Source: Cristatella mucedo
Taxonomy: Eukaryota > Bryozoa > Phylactolaemata > Cristatellidae
NCBI GenBank assembly: GCA_009760855.2
Contig: WPIO01000019.1
Span: forward strand, 4,875,501 to 4,939,500
Reading direction: 5' to 3'
DNA: 64,000 nt
In this document: positions 11,105-23,365 of the stretch, one piece after another
How positions within the stretch are numbered: the stretch's first letter is position 1
Layout: each line of letters opens with the position of its first letter
Notes under the pieces: generated by a model
Database searches by the model: none
The model's input: only the letters and a program-made list of their open reading frames with translations
Told to the model about the DNA's origin: nothing
Translations under genes and position numbers: made by a program

Positions 11105-11446
11105 ATCGGTTGTGCTCTTGGGCATCGAATGAGAGCCGTTAGCGGGCTGGGGCTGGACACTAGTCGCTCTCCACGTGAGTAGGCTGCTCTACTCCTTGGA
11201 TATAGACTTGATGCAATAACGTTCGGGAGCTCTGAGTTACTGCCGTTCTCCTTTACAGACGAAATAGCTGAGTACGTCGAGGCACCCTATCGAGAGACAG
11301 CTCATAGAGGCAGCCTGTATGGCTCAGTATTCTTGCTTCGAGGGGCAGTTTGTCACCCGACTGAAAGGACCAGCAACGTTACAATCGCTTAAACCCAAGA
11401 ACTTTAGTGAGAAGCCGCTGCTGCATGCTTGTAAAACTGCTAATCA
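11105..11446. other. No recognised gene or repeat
   Basis: Unrecognised DNA between the TA array and a SINE1 copy. Confidence 0.4.
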
Positions 11447-11625
11447 TCATTGGTGAGTCGTGATGGTACCTATGTAAGGCGGTTGCATTTCACGACCTCC
11501 TTCCCAAAGTCGTGAGTTCGAATCCTGCAGTGAACAATTCTTTATTGCCACTGCAAGCGTTAGTGATAGCCGCCAAGGCTCTTCTATCGCTATACAAGAG
11601 GCTGTTAAATCAACTAGTATCGTTG
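11447..11625 (+). mobile_element. SINE1 copy
   Basis: A near-full copy: tRNA-like head (GAGTCGTGATGG..., A-box region), B box GAGTTCGAATCC, then the body with TGCCACTGCAAGCG and the end GGCTGTTAAATCAACTAGTA. Confidence 0.8.
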
Positions 11626-13400
11626 TCAGCTGCGGGTAAAATAACCAGTAGTACCCCACCCGCCCCTCTGGCATTGTCCAACACCAAGCCCGGCATGGCG
11701 TGTCCGTACCGGAATATGTTGTCCTGTTGCTATTTTGAGATGGCAAAGTCATTCCTGTAGAAGTCGGCGGTCTTGTCGATACTGCAAAATAGGTATTCAG
11801 ACGGAACGGTGCGGCTAATGAAAACCACACGTACCTGCAGGGTGTGCTCGTGAAAATTAGCAATTTTAATGAGCCCACCGGCCTCTGAGGCTCGGAAGTG
11901 GTTGCCTTGAAACGAGCAGCAACAGCATTGGTCGCTGGGTCATTGATGGAATGCAGCTTGTCAAGCAACAGCGGCAGTGGCAGCTATTGTTAGCGCAGTT
12001 AGCAGCGTTTGTAATGAGTGGTTGCCGCCGTTGCTGCCTGTGCTGCTCCGTGACTCCACCCGCTACGTGAAGATTGCTGCAGCACTGACAGGCTATTCCG
12101 CAAGGCGCCATCGTTCGGCAACGACAGGCAGGTGCGACCAGCTCAAAGAAGCAGACACTCAAGTGCAAGACAGCCAGCAATCCAGGCACGGCCCCAACCT
12201 TCAAGCTGACGGCTGAATCAGGTGCATTTTATGTAGCATGCCAACCAATCGCCTTCTTTCTCATTCTTTTTTATGATCGGCTTACCGTCATCCGACAGGC
12301 TAGACTACAATCCACCACCATCAACCACTCAGACAGCCCTTTGACAGGTTTGCTAGCTCGACTTTGGCAATGCTGACAGGCAGGCTCTCTCACCCCACAC
12401 CCCTTTCTACCCCTCTCGCCCTCCCTCTCGCTGCCGGATCTGTTCCCTCCCTCTCACTGCCTTTTACTCTTCATTCTCTGTTTCTCCGGCTCTCTTCTTT
12501 CTTCTCTATCTCTTTCTCCCTCTTTGTATCACTCACTGTTCCTCTCTTTCTGAATCTCCCTCTGCCTCCTCTTCCTCTCTCTCCCTCTCTGCATCTCTCG
12601 CTCATATATATTGGTCGCATGCTGTCTTCTGCCCTTTGTGGCATGACAAAAAAAGCAACCGCTCGGCACCATTGAGTAGCCGGATAACGTGACGCTTAGA
12701 TCACCTCGGTATAGGCAAGGGCATTTTGACCGCAAGCCTTTTGAATCGTCGGCGTTTTGGTTGAACCGCTTGCTCAGCTCTGACACCCAAAGACTTCGAG
12801 GCTCGTTACATAGCCAGTCATCGCTCACCGTGCTGATCAAAGCAGACCAAGAGTATTGCTGGGGTCAATACTTTCTTATAATAAGAAGAAAAAGAAATGT
12901 ATTTTGTGCGTAGCGCTCTAGGAGAAGCAGATCTCTATCCGGGCGCTTTACAGCTCGCTGCAAGAGAAGCAATAATTAATACTTAACGGCACAGTAAGCT
13001 ATCGTTCTTAGAAAAGCATGTAAAAGCACGCGAAAAGACTCTCTGGGCCGCTAGTTTGCAGGACCACTCAGTATTAAAATTATGCACTGAATGTGCACAG
13101 TTAAGCACGTAAAGTACAGAAAAAAATACGAATTCACTTGGTTTCAAGAAAATCTGGGCGGAACAGACGCGTCAGCTATTAGTTTAAACTGATCCAATAC
13201 AAAGTCGCTGCAGCTGGTGATAGAAGCCAGAGGCAAGTTCCAGACTTTCAGTGCACAAAAAGTGAAAGCTCCATCCTCAAAAAGTTTTAATTTAGTGCGA
13301 CGGACGGCGAGATAACTGGATACGAAGGTGCGGGTGATTCAAGAGACTGGAAAAGCTAGGAGGTCGGATAGGTAGTCTGGTGCAGGTGAGTGAAGCAATC
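11626..13400. other. Unrecognised DNA with a pyrimidine-rich patch
   Basis: No gene is recognised. From about 12390 to 12605 the plus strand is a degenerate CT-rich tract (CCCTCTC, CTTTCTCC patterns), an old microsatellite. The rest is unclassified. Confidence 0.4.
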
Positions 13401-13409
13401 TGTTGACAG

Positions 13410-14053
13410 GAGAGAGAGAGAGAGGGAGAGACAGAGAGAGAGGGAGAGACAGAGAGAGAGAGGGAGAGACAGAGACAGACAGAGACAGACAGAGACAGAT
13501 AGAGACAGACAGACAGAGACAGACAGACAGAGACAGACAGACAGAGACAGACAGACAGAGACAGACAGACAGAGACAGACAGACAGAGACAGACAGAGAC
13601 AGACAGAGACAGACAGACAGACAGAGACAGACAGACAGAGACAGACAGACAGAGACAGACAGAGACAGACAGAGACAGACAGAGACCGACAGAAACCGAC
13701 AGAGACAGACAGAGACAGACAGAGACAGACAGAGACAGACAGAGACAGACAGAGACAGACAGAGACAGACAGAGACAGACAGAGACAGACAGAGACAGAC
13801 AGAGACAGACAGACAGACAGACAGAGACAGACAGAGACAGACAGAGACAGACAGACAGACAGACAGACAGAGACAGACAGAGACAGACAGACAGAGACAG
13901 ACAGAGACAGACAGAGACAGACAGAGACAGACAGAGACAGACAGAGACAGACAGAGACAGACAGAGACAGACAGAGACAGACAGAGACAGACAGAGACAG
14001 ACAGAGACAGACAGAGACAGACAGAGACAGACAGAGACAGACAGACAGAGAGA
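13410..14053. repeat. (GAGACAGACA)n array
   Basis: About 640 bp of GA-rich repeat made of a 10-bp unit GAGACAGACA and 4-bp ACAG expansions, with a purine-only strand throughout. Two overlapping ORFs of about 230 codons (Asp-Arg-Gln-Thr repeats) exist only because no stop fits the repeat. Confidence 0.97.
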
Positions 14054-14079
14054 ATCTTGAAGTCTACTCGGTCCTTGAT

Positions 14080-14188
14080 ATGTGATTTGTGAGGTCTGGC
14101 CGAGGTCGTAGGCTCGAGCCCCGAGGCACAGGTTAAGTGCCTGAATAGAGATAAAGTTCTCTCAGAGCGCTACACAAATGAATTATAT
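14080..14188 (+). mobile_element. SINE2 copy, 5'-truncated
   Basis: B-box-like GGCTCGAGCCCC, then the shared tail (tgcctgaatAGAGATaaagttctctcagagcgct) and GAATTATA end. It sits directly before a second SINE2 copy. Confidence 0.75.
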
Positions 14189-14189
14189 T

Positions 14190-14324
14190 TGCCTCGCTGG
14201 TTTGGCCCACTGGTTAAGGGGCTTGCCCCGACCAAGGTCTGGCCACGGTCGTGGGCTCGAGCCCTGTGGCATATGTAAAGCGCCAGAATAGAGATCAAGT
14301 TCTCTTGAAACTCTATTAAAATGA
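14190..14324 (+). mobile_element. SINE2 copy, near full length
   Basis: Head GCTGGTTTGGCCCACTGG (A-box-like), B box GGGCTCGAGCCC, CATATGTAAAGCGCC and the AGAGATCAAGTTCTCT hairpin tail, ending in AATGAATGA. It is in tandem with the truncated copy to its left. Confidence 0.8.
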
Positions 14325-14338
14325 ATGACACTGACTCC

Positions 14339-14743
<405 letters not shown>

Positions 14744-14754
14744 GGGAGTCATTG

Positions 14755-16225
14755 AAGCTCAGACAGGGGTGCTGCGACCTGGAAAGCTATGGAGCCTTTG
14801 ACTACAGAACAGACGAGCTGATGAGTTTTGCACCAGTTGTAGTTGATTAAAGGCGTTGGTCCGAAATCCTGAATAAAGGCAATTGAATGTAGATGGAACG
14901 TCACAAACGAGTGAACTGGTTCGCCTGGCATATTCTTATCTGAGCAGACCCTAATTGGCAATGCTCCTTAGTTGAAAGTAGGCCGACTAGACAGTGGAAG
15001 TAATGTGCTCATCCAACGGCAAGAAGTGTTCGATCAGTTTGTCCAGTTAACGGGAAGACATCACTAGAGCGATGCTTGATGAACCACTCTCTATCCTATC
15101 TGTAAATTGGCAGTTGGAAAAAAACGTTCTCCGCATTAATCGTTTCATTTTCTCCCTATCGTACGGTTGCAAGTGTACTTCTGTTAATATTATTACAATA
15201 GATTTTTAATGAGACATCCCAGAAGGAACTACGCAGCGGCTCGGAGTTCGCTACCCGGCGGTTTGCTCCAATCCCTGCGTCTCAAGCCTCAGAACACGGC
15301 CGCCTCCGCGGCGACAGCGAGCAGACCCCACGAGGCTTCTAGAAGTCGACTCATCCTAAGCCACTCTTCTAGCAGCACGGGCCACAGAGTGAGATTAAGC
15401 AGCACCAGTCGCCGCTAACGAGAGAGGCTAGAAATAATTCAGCTCATGAACGCCTCGGCGACAGCTTATCGGCTGCTCTGTCCGATCAGCGGCGGCGACG
15501 GGCGACCCGGTCCGCTTGAGTTCTCGGGCTATTCAAAGACGGGAAGAGGTGACGGGTGCGGGCGCCGAGGTAATGATCAGTCTCGACCGGTGGCCCGAGC
15601 TTCGCGTGATGGCGGCTTGAGCACGGCCCGCCGCTCTCGTGCACGAAACTCGCTCACGTGAAAGCCGCCTGAGCACTCAGGTCGCCCCCCTACCCCCTCC
15701 CCGCCCGCTTTTCGGGGAGCTCTAGCCGCAGTGCGACGATACTAGGCATTCGCAAGGGCGGCCTCGCGGAGGCTTCGGTTCTTGCTCAAGCACACTGCGA
15801 CACTTACCGAAAGCGCTCATCCTGCCGGTCGGACTGGAGTACGGCTAGTGGCACTGACAAGTAGAGCAGGGGGCGGGCTGGGGAACAAGTAAAACAGTGG
15901 GCGGGTTTCGGATGGCCCTCGACCGCACCATTGGGTCTGCCCCGCTCAGGTCCGCCCACAGCTTTGGAAGACGCCCGTGGTCCTCGGCTGACCGCCCGGC
16001 GAGTTGTTCGAACCTCGCTCTTGCGCCGGCCGCCCTCACCTTTGCAGCTCGCGTCGGTCAAGGGCATCGCGAGGAGTAAGCTCTCTCAGGGCACACCATT
16101 GGCGCTTCTTCCATCAAAGTGGTCACCAGCTACCAAATCAACTCGGCTGGATTTATAAAGCGGCAAACTTGGCTCAACTCGGGGCCGTCAAACGGGATGC
16201 GATGCCGTCCGGGATCTGACGAATT
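14755..16225. other. No recognised gene; GC-rich second half
   Basis: 14.8-15.2 kb is plain DNA. 15.2-16.1 kb is GC- and CpG-rich, with open frames on both strands but no known domain. One possible 51-nt minus-strand exon near 15806-15857 has fair splice signals but too little coding to judge. Confidence 0.35.
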
Positions 16226-16227
16226 TA

Positions 16228-16388
16228 CACGTCGACGCTGGCTGCGAATGTTACCACTAACCACATTGTGCTTGCTGACATGTGGATGTTGCCACTAATC
16301 ATGTGCTCATGCTTCCTTTTCAGCATATGTAAATAACGTAGAAAGAGGATACGTTCTCTGAGGGCGTCATGCAAATGTATTATTATTT
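16228..16388 (+). mobile_element. LINE A 3' tail
   Basis: LINE A 3' UTR end: the CATGTGGATGTTGCCACTAA region, CAGCATATGTAAATAACG, the degraded hairpin and GTATTATTATT. Confidence 0.65.
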
Positions 16389-16499
16389 ATGCACCAGCAG
16401 GCACGGCCCGTCGGTAGCCGGGTTTGTGAGGTGAATCGCCAACGGTTTCGCCGCCGCCGAGTAAGAGATTCGTCTTTTAACCCTCGTCTCTGCCAGCCC

Positions 16500-16637
16500 C
16501 CTCTAAGCCAGCCCTCCTCTCAGCCTACCCCCTCTCAGCTAGCCCCCTCTCAGCTAGCCCCCTCTCAGCTAGCCCCCTATCAGCTAGCCCCTTCTCAGCT
16601 AGCCCCCTATCAGCTAGTCCCCTCTCAGCCAGCCGCA
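16500..16637. repeat. 15-bp minisatellite
   Basis: About nine tandem copies of CCCCTCTCAGCTAGC with CTATCAG and CTTCTCAG variants. The inner copies are nearly identical and the outer ones more diverged, as expected for growth from the centre. Confidence 0.9.
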
Positions 16638-16639
16638 TA

Positions 16640-17870
16640 GCCTCTCTGTAGAGGCAGCCAAGCTTTCAGATGGACTAACGCGCTTAGGGTGAGACTCTGG
16701 AGGCTTCTTGAACAGGTTCCTTGTAGCGAGACATCTGAAAGTTGGTTGGACAGCTTCATAAAGATCACTCGGTAATACTGCAGGCACTGCCAACCGAAAA
16801 TAATTAGTTTCCATATCGTAGTCTATAAGTCTATAGCGCCTCTGGCACGAAGCCATCAAGTTGTTTCACGTCAACTGGACACACTTGGAAGAAAGCGTGT
16901 CTCTTATTGGCTTGCTAAGCCACCAGGAAAGAGCAACCAAAACAGAAAGTTGGTTGAATGACGTCATATTTCCAAGAACAAGCCGAAGCTCACTCAAGGT
17001 CGAGGCTTACGACCCTACTGAATAACTCATGGCCAGTGGCCTTATACAGACCTGGGTCCGACGAGGGTAGAGAAAATGCTCCCACGGTGAGCAGAGAAAC
17101 CTCCTACTTCTCCACAGTCAGTAAGATATGTTGAGAGAGAGAGAGAGAGAGAGAGACCAACCGAGCTGCACTGGCCACCCTTGCCGCCTCGGATGCGTGC
17201 TCACCCACGTTGCATTGGCTGGCCACTCGTCCCTCTGTGAATGACACGAGGGAAGCGCCTGCCTCGCCCGAAAAACACAGCTGGGCAACGTCGTATCGAC
17301 GCCGGACGGCCGCAACTACTATTGGTTAACTTAACAGGACCCGCGTTAGCTTAACAGACTACGAAAAACTTTCCACCACTCAAGATCGCTCAGTGCTGCT
17401 ACGAGCTGTTGTTGGTTTGCTCCCCTGACTGAGCACACCTCGGGAACGCCGAGATTGCCTGCGGTTTACTGCAGACTTTAAATTAGCTAGGTCTACCGAG
17501 TGCAAGCTTGAGAAAGCACGAGAAAGAAAGCATCAGGACTGACTGGCGATCCACGAGGACTATTGTCGATCGTACGAATCCATCCAAGCCAAGGTCAAGT
17601 CTGGCTTGTGCATAGTAACAACCTAGCAGATTCTTCTCTAGTCTTTTAAATCAGCAACACAGATAAGATTAACGAGTTCAGCCCCAAAGTAATCTCTCAA
17701 TTGTACTCTTAACTCTCAGCTCCTCGCAGTGCCTCGCATTTCCACCTTTCGCAGCCTGCCACTGATCAGCTTGTCATCATCTCCCAGTCTAAGAAGACTA
17801 CGTGTCCTCAAGACCCTGTACCACGGTTCTTCTCCTTAGATGCATAGTTCTGCTGTCCTAAATTGCTACT
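16640..17870. other. No recognised gene or repeat
   Basis: Unrecognised DNA apart from a short (GA)n run at 17132-17155. No exon or RNA gene was supported. Confidence 0.4.
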
Positions 17871-17899
17871 ATAATAACTGTCCTTAGCCTCGTGGCTTA

Positions 17900-18442
17900 T
17901 CCTGGCATCCTTAATTAAGAATATTAAACTTGACCGGTGGAACTTAAGCAACTTCTTCCCAGGCTCTTTACTTTCGTTCCCATCAAACAGAATAGAATGA
18001 TTAGTGGCAGACCATCTGAGTTCTTATATCAAAAATTCAAATCTAACAGGTAAGTTTGTCAGGTTTTGGCTCCCAGTCAAGCAACGCATCGACTTCAAGA
18101 TTTCGTCACTCACTTTTAGGTCCCTTCATTCTTTGGCTATAGCCTTCCTATCTGATCTACCCACACCAGGCAAGGCATCTTACCACCCGCTTTTTGGAAT
18201 CTAATCGCTAACCTATGCTTCAAACGAACCTCAAATCCTTTGAAGACCTTGAGTTCGTACGCTCTCAAAGCCCGCAACTCACTTCCGACTTCCGGCATGA
18301 CATACCCTGACTTGACCACATTTAAAAAGAAATTTAAAAACGAACCTATTTATGACAGCCTTTAGTGGATCCCTGGGATTCTTCCTTTTTATACTTATGC
18401 ATGCTGACACTGTGCATACCGCCACAAACCATATTTGCATGC
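17900..18442 (+). mobile_element. LINE A, internally deleted
   Basis: Carries the start of the RT region (TGGAACTTAAGCAACTTC) and then jumps, near 18058, to the LPVKQRIDFK segment and 3' UTR. The central RT core is missing. It ends without an (ATT)n tail where LINE B begins at about 18443. Confidence 0.7.
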
Positions 18443-19155
18443 TGAATGCAATGTATTGTATCTCAGTCTGTAACTCTATAAAGCCACAAAGACTATGTGG
18501 ATGTTACGTTAGGAGAGTTCTATACAGCGCACTCACAGCCGAAGCGGCATTTGATACGCATTCGGTAGCCAACGGACTTTATTTCACGCAACAAAGAGAG
18601 ATTGGGAAGCATAGCAGAGTCAGGAGAGCAGTTGAGGTAGTGAGTGGCATGGAAGTAGCAGCTCAGGATGGCTTGAAAGGATGAGCCATAGTCGGCAGCA
18701 GGAGAGCAGTTGCCATCGCGTAAGAATTGTGGAAGTGAGTTCCACAGTCTAGGACCTGCAGAGCTAAAGCTTCTGTCTCCAACGGTCTTTAAGTGAGGAA
18801 CGGAACAGCTAATGTATTATCCATACAGAACCTGAGAGCACGAGGAGGCTGAAACTGGTGAAGCAGTTCAGCTAGGTATGGAGGACCCAAGCCGTGGTGT
18901 ACCTTGTGAGTCAGCGTAAGAATTTTTCTCTGTATCCGTTGATCAACGGCAGCCATCTCTTTCGGGAAACGAGACACATGGTCAGACCTCTGGGATTTGT
19001 AAATTAGCCATGCAGCTGTATTCATCGCCGGTTGCAGTGGCCTAGTGGCTGTTTTTAGGTAGCCCAGCCAAAGGGAATTACAATAATCTAGCCGAGCGAG
19101 TCAAGACTATGGATGGAGCTAGTTGAATTATATGCAAGCAACCGTGGAAGGCAGT

Positions 19156-19402
19156 TCCTAATAAAAAAGACTATAATAATAAAATTAATACATTTAATAT
19201 AGAACCATCAGAAAACTCAATCTTTTTCTAGGCACTTTGCATTTGCCTCAAAGGAAGCATTATCAAATGATTAGTGGTAGCATGCTCAATAACAACAAGA
19301 ATAACATGGTTAGGAATGACGTGCACAGGGTCAGCATGCAGGCATGGTTAGTGGCAGCATGCACAGTGCCAGCGAGCATAAGCACATAAAAGATGAATCA
19401 CA
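19156..19402 (-). mobile_element. LINE A 3' fragment nested in LINE B
   Basis: Begins on the plus strand with AATAATAAAATTAATACATT and the conserved LINE A 3' UTR (hairpin tail antisense, then GGTCAGCATGCA). The LINE B sequence on both sides is contiguous in the copy near 36850, so this is an insertion. Confidence 0.7.
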
Positions 19403-19497
19403 CCTTAGATAGGGATCGAACGTGATGGCTAGCTGTGGAAGCAGTCTTCTTAAACAAAGCTTTCAAAATGTAGGCAACTGCCGAAGACGACACCTAA

Positions 19498-19690
19498 ATT
19501 CCGAGCACATAAATAAGTACTAGCTGATTTAGCAGCCTCTTTTGTATAGCGTCAGAAAAGCCCTTACGGCTATCACCACCACTTGCAACGGCGATAAAGG
19601 ATCGCCCACCACAGGATTCGAACTCACTACCTCGGGCCGAGGTCGTGAAAAGCAACCACCTTAACTAGTGAGCCATCACGGCTCACCACA
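19498..19690 (-). mobile_element. SINE1 nested in LINE B
   Basis: One of the best SINE1 copies. Read on the minus strand it has GAGCCGTGATGGCTCACTAG (A-box-like), TTCACGACCTC, B box GAGTTCGAATCC, GGGCGATCCTTTATCGCC and AAATCAGCTAGT. It interrupts LINE B sequence that is continuous near 31235. Confidence 0.85.
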
Positions 19691-21540
19691 TGGTGATGGT
19701 CCCACAACGGCATCATCCATTAGAAGAGCAAACCCTTCTAGTTCAGCCAAACGCTTGGGATGTTCAGTGATCAACCGTTCCGTTGTATTGTCTAGTTAGG
19801 AAATCTGCCGTCATCCAGGATCGAATTTCTGCAAGGCAAGAATTCAGTTTATCAGTGGCTTCAGCAGATTCAGACAGTTTAAATAAAAAATACAGCTGAG
19901 TATCGTCAGTATAAAAGTGATAGTATTCCATGGTCCTGAACCACTTTTTCCAGAGGTTGTCTATAAATGGAGAACAGCAATTGATCGAGGACGGACCATT
20001 GAGGGACTCCGCAGGTGACTGGACTCGTGGGTGAGACCTGACCCTCACACAAGACGGATTGAACACGATTGGACAAGTACGACTTAAACCACACCAGTGC
20101 CTCGTGTGCCAGATCGATCGTTGTTCTCAATCGTTTAAGTAGTATATCTCGATTAATGGTGGCGAAGGCAGCTGATTGATCTAGCAGCACTAGGGCAATG
20201 ACATTCCCGTCATCGTTGCTGCATAGGACGTCGTTGGTTACATGGAGGAGGGCATTTTCAGTGGAGTGCTGCCATTGGACCCCGATTGAAAATTTTCCGA
20301 AGTTTCGTTCTTTCACTGCGTGCTACCAACTGCTTAGCGACAATTTTTTCAAAAATCTTTGACAAAAAAGGAAGAAGACAAACTAAGCGATAGTTTGTAA
20401 GCATCTGTGTATCTAATCCAAGCTTTTTTGAGTATCGATCTAACAATGGCCGATTTGAAAGATTTGTGTGCATCCCGTTTTTCCAGAGAATCATTAAAAG
20501 TCTCTGTTATGGCTGGGCTAATTTTGTCTGCCAGTGAAGACCACAGAGATAATGGTATAGGGTCTTTAGGAGACGAGCTCTTTTTACTAGACTTTATTAA
20601 GGTAGCCTCATCGCATGCAAACACCTCGGAAAATCTTTTAAGGAGGATCACAGCTTTTGATTCAGCAATGGCTTTAAGTTGGAGGAGGCTTTATGGAGGC
20701 ACGAATGAGCACAATTGTTTAGTGAAGAAGGCTGAACACTTTTCGGCCGAGCCGTTTATATCTGCGGAGTGAGACCTCTCAGCATTGGCCAGCAAATTGT
20801 TTACCGTCTCATAAATCTATTTTGGGTCTGACTTTAAGGACTGCAATTTTTGAGCGAAGAAAAGAAGTCCAAACTTTCTAAGCTTCCGGATGTAGACTCA
20901 AAGAAAGTTTTTGAAACTGAATAGATCTTCATCAGGCCCAGACTTACTTAAACGGCGTTTAAGCCTACGTTTAACACGGCACATCTTATGAAGATTTTTT
21001 TCTAAATTGAAGGAAGTCTCCACGACTTTGTACTTGGGCAGAATGCACGGGAGCATGCTCGTCAAGAGCGCTCCTAAGTAAGTGTCATGTTCTCTGCATT
21101 CGTGAGAGTATCGGGGCTGTTGGTAGAGTTTGGGTGCTGATCAAGCAGACCTGCCTCACATACGGATTTCAAATATTTGTCTCGGTCAATGCTTTAAAAG
21201 TTACGTTGCTGGACAACCTCGACGTTACCCTGAACAAACTATGGAGCAGGAACAGTAAACGAGACCAAACAATGATCCGAGAGTGTCAGCGGGCACACAA
21301 GGTCAGTGGGGCAGACATCCTGAGTGATAACGAGATCCAGGATATGGCCAACGACGTTAGTGGTCTGATGAAAGTATTGGGCCAAACCAAAGTTCTCAAG
21401 ACAGTCAAGAAATGAGCAGATCTGGCTGTTTCAAGGGTTTTCAACGTGAAGGTTGAAGTCTCCTGCAATCAGTAACGGCCGTTCACACATGCGTTGTGCC
21501 ACAAACCGAACTAGTGAGGGTCTCGGCGCTATCATAACAT

Positions 21541-22030
21541 AGTTGTCACATTACAACCAACACTTCTCACTGGCTTGCACTGGGTCCCCGTCGAGTAGCG
21601 TATCGACTGCAAGATTCTGTACTTACTTTTTGGTCCCTTCATTCCTTTGCACTGGCCTGCCTCACGAACTTCTTCCCAATCACGCTAGCCATCGTAATAC
21701 CCGCTCTTCTGATTCAAGTCGCGAAGCTGTGCATGTAACTAACCTCAAATCCTATGGAGACCGCGCCTTTCGTTCGTTTGCTCTCAAAACCTAGAGCTCG
21801 CTCTCGAGTCACGATATCTCCTGACTTGATGAAATTTAAAAAGAAGCTAGAAAGCGCAACAGTTCCTCACAGCATTTTCTGGATTCTTGTGAATTGTTCT
21901 GTGTGTGCTAGAGTGTGCTAACACTGGGCATCTAATCCTAACCAATCGCATTGCTGTTTTTGCAGCATATACTAAGTTTGTACAAAATAAATATTAGTTC
22001 TCTTAGATTTCTCTAAATATTTCTTATTAG
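21541..22030 (+). mobile_element. LINE A 3' fragment
   Basis: Starts in the last part of the RT ORF (the CACTGGGTCCCCGTCGAGTA region) and runs through the 3' UTR to a diverged AT-rich end. It abuts the truncated 5' side of LINE B. Confidence 0.65.
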
Positions 22031-22329
22031 TTTTATTTATTCGTATGTGACTGAAATTGCTATTTCGTTCTACAATCATTAGCTCAGCTTTTTTAGGGTA
22101 CCAGACAGCGTATCTCGTGCATGTTCAGACAGGTGGTAGAGATGTCCTCAGCGTCCGCCTCTGTTTCTCTTGGCACCAGTGAAATGCTGAATGAGTGTGT
22201 GGCTTTTAGCGGCGGTCTAAAGTAAATCTGTAAAGATACAGAGCAAGCGAAGGCTGTCTGCCTCGGAACTGAGAGCAGAAAAACTTCATCTCGAGCAGGG
22301 ACCAATTCCTAAACCTCTTTCTTGGGTAG

Positions 22330-23158
22330 GTGTCATGTTCCAAAGTGACCTTTCGTTGTACGACCAAATCAGCTCCACAATCAAGTCTGCCTGCTTTCAG
22401 ATACATAATTTTGCTAAAATTCGGGCTTGTTGAGATAAGGATATCACGTCTAAATTAGTCCATGCACTTATGATATCCCGTCTTGACGTCTGTAACTCAC
22501 TGCTTGCTGGTCTACAGGCATGTGCAATCAGTCGCTTACAGCTGGTGAAAAACTTTGCAGCTAGGCTTGTCTGTCGTGAGTGTCGTAGTTGCCAGATCAC
22601 ACCACTTCTCACCGACAAGCACTGGCTACCATTCAAGCAACGCTTTTCACTTTTAGGTCCCTTCATTCTTTGGCTCGAGCCTACCTATTAAATCTACTGC
22701 CCCACCAGGCTAAGCCTCGTACCACCTGCTTTACGGAATCTAACTGTTTACCTATATCTCATACAAACCTTTAGAGACCGTGCCTTTAGTTCGTAGGCTC
22801 TCATAGCCCGAAACTCACTTCCGACTTCCGTCATGACATCCCCTGACTTGACCATTTTTTAAAAGAAATTTAAAATGCACCTATTTATGACAGCATTTAG
22901 TGGGTCCCTGTGATTCGTTCTTTATGTGCTTATGCGTGCTGACACTGTGCATGCTGCCACCAACCCACACTTGCATGCTGACCCTGTGTGCATGTCACCC
23001 CTAACCATGTTATTCTTGTTGTTTATCGAGCACGCTACCACTAACCATCCGCTCGTGTTTCCTTTGCAGCAAATGTAAAGCGCCTAAGAAGAGATTGAGT
23101 TCTCTGAGAGCGCTTTATCAAGTGTTTTATTACTACTATTATTATTATTATTATTATT
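22330..23158 (+). mobile_element. LINE A 3' half
   Basis: Runs from the region after YADD (TTCCAAAGTGACCTTTCGTT) through the thumb region and a full 3' UTR to the hairpin tail (AAGCGCCTAAGAAGAGATTG) and (ATT)n at 23138-23158. Coding frames are broken. Confidence 0.8.
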
Positions 23159-23164
23159 GGGTCA

Positions 23165-23365
23165 GTGCTCTACCTAGCGATTGAGAGTTATTGAGGCCCC
23201 GCATTCTCTTGCTATCAATAGATGGCTTAAAGCTGTGCGGTTACCTCCTATCCCTCGATTCTTGGCGACACAGACTGTAAGAATCGCCGATTCGTGAGTC
23301 GATAAGGAAAATATCGACCTCATCAGCCTCCTCGTGCTCTCAGGTCCTGTCGACACAATAAATTA
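23165..23365 (+). mobile_element. LINE B, left piece split by pogo element
   Basis: Sense LINE B sequence (CTCCTCGTGCTCTCAGGTCC) that stops at AATAAAT-TA. It resumes after the pogo-like element at 24486 with the next expected LINE B bases, so the pre-insertion site can be inferred. Confidence 0.65.

Larger units (their letters stand above)
18443..21540 (-). mobile_element. LINE B with endonuclease and reverse transcriptase, degraded
   Basis: About 3.1 kb of a CR1/L2-like LINE on the minus strand, 5'-truncated and with other elements nested in it. From its 5' side (right) one reads, in broken frames, the end of an APE-type endonuclease (GDFN followed by a D..V.T stretch and SDH, about 21470-21200), then an RT N-terminal block (20651-20349), LLDQSAAFATINRDILL (motif A) and FYTDDTQLYF (motif C with TDD in place of ADD), and finally the conserved C-terminal region and 3' UTR. 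Frameshifts and stops make it inactive. A LINE A 3' piece (19156-19402) and a SINE1 (19498-19690) interrupt it. Confidence 0.8.

Noticed and set aside
13390-14092. Two 230-codon Asp-Arg-Gln-Thr ORFs
   Set aside because: Produced by the GACAGA repeat; the same residues appear in two frames.
15804-15857. 51-nt minus-strand exon with a good acceptor and GTAAGT donor
   Set aside because: Only one short open frame, GC-rich surroundings and no partner exon in phase; too weak to call.
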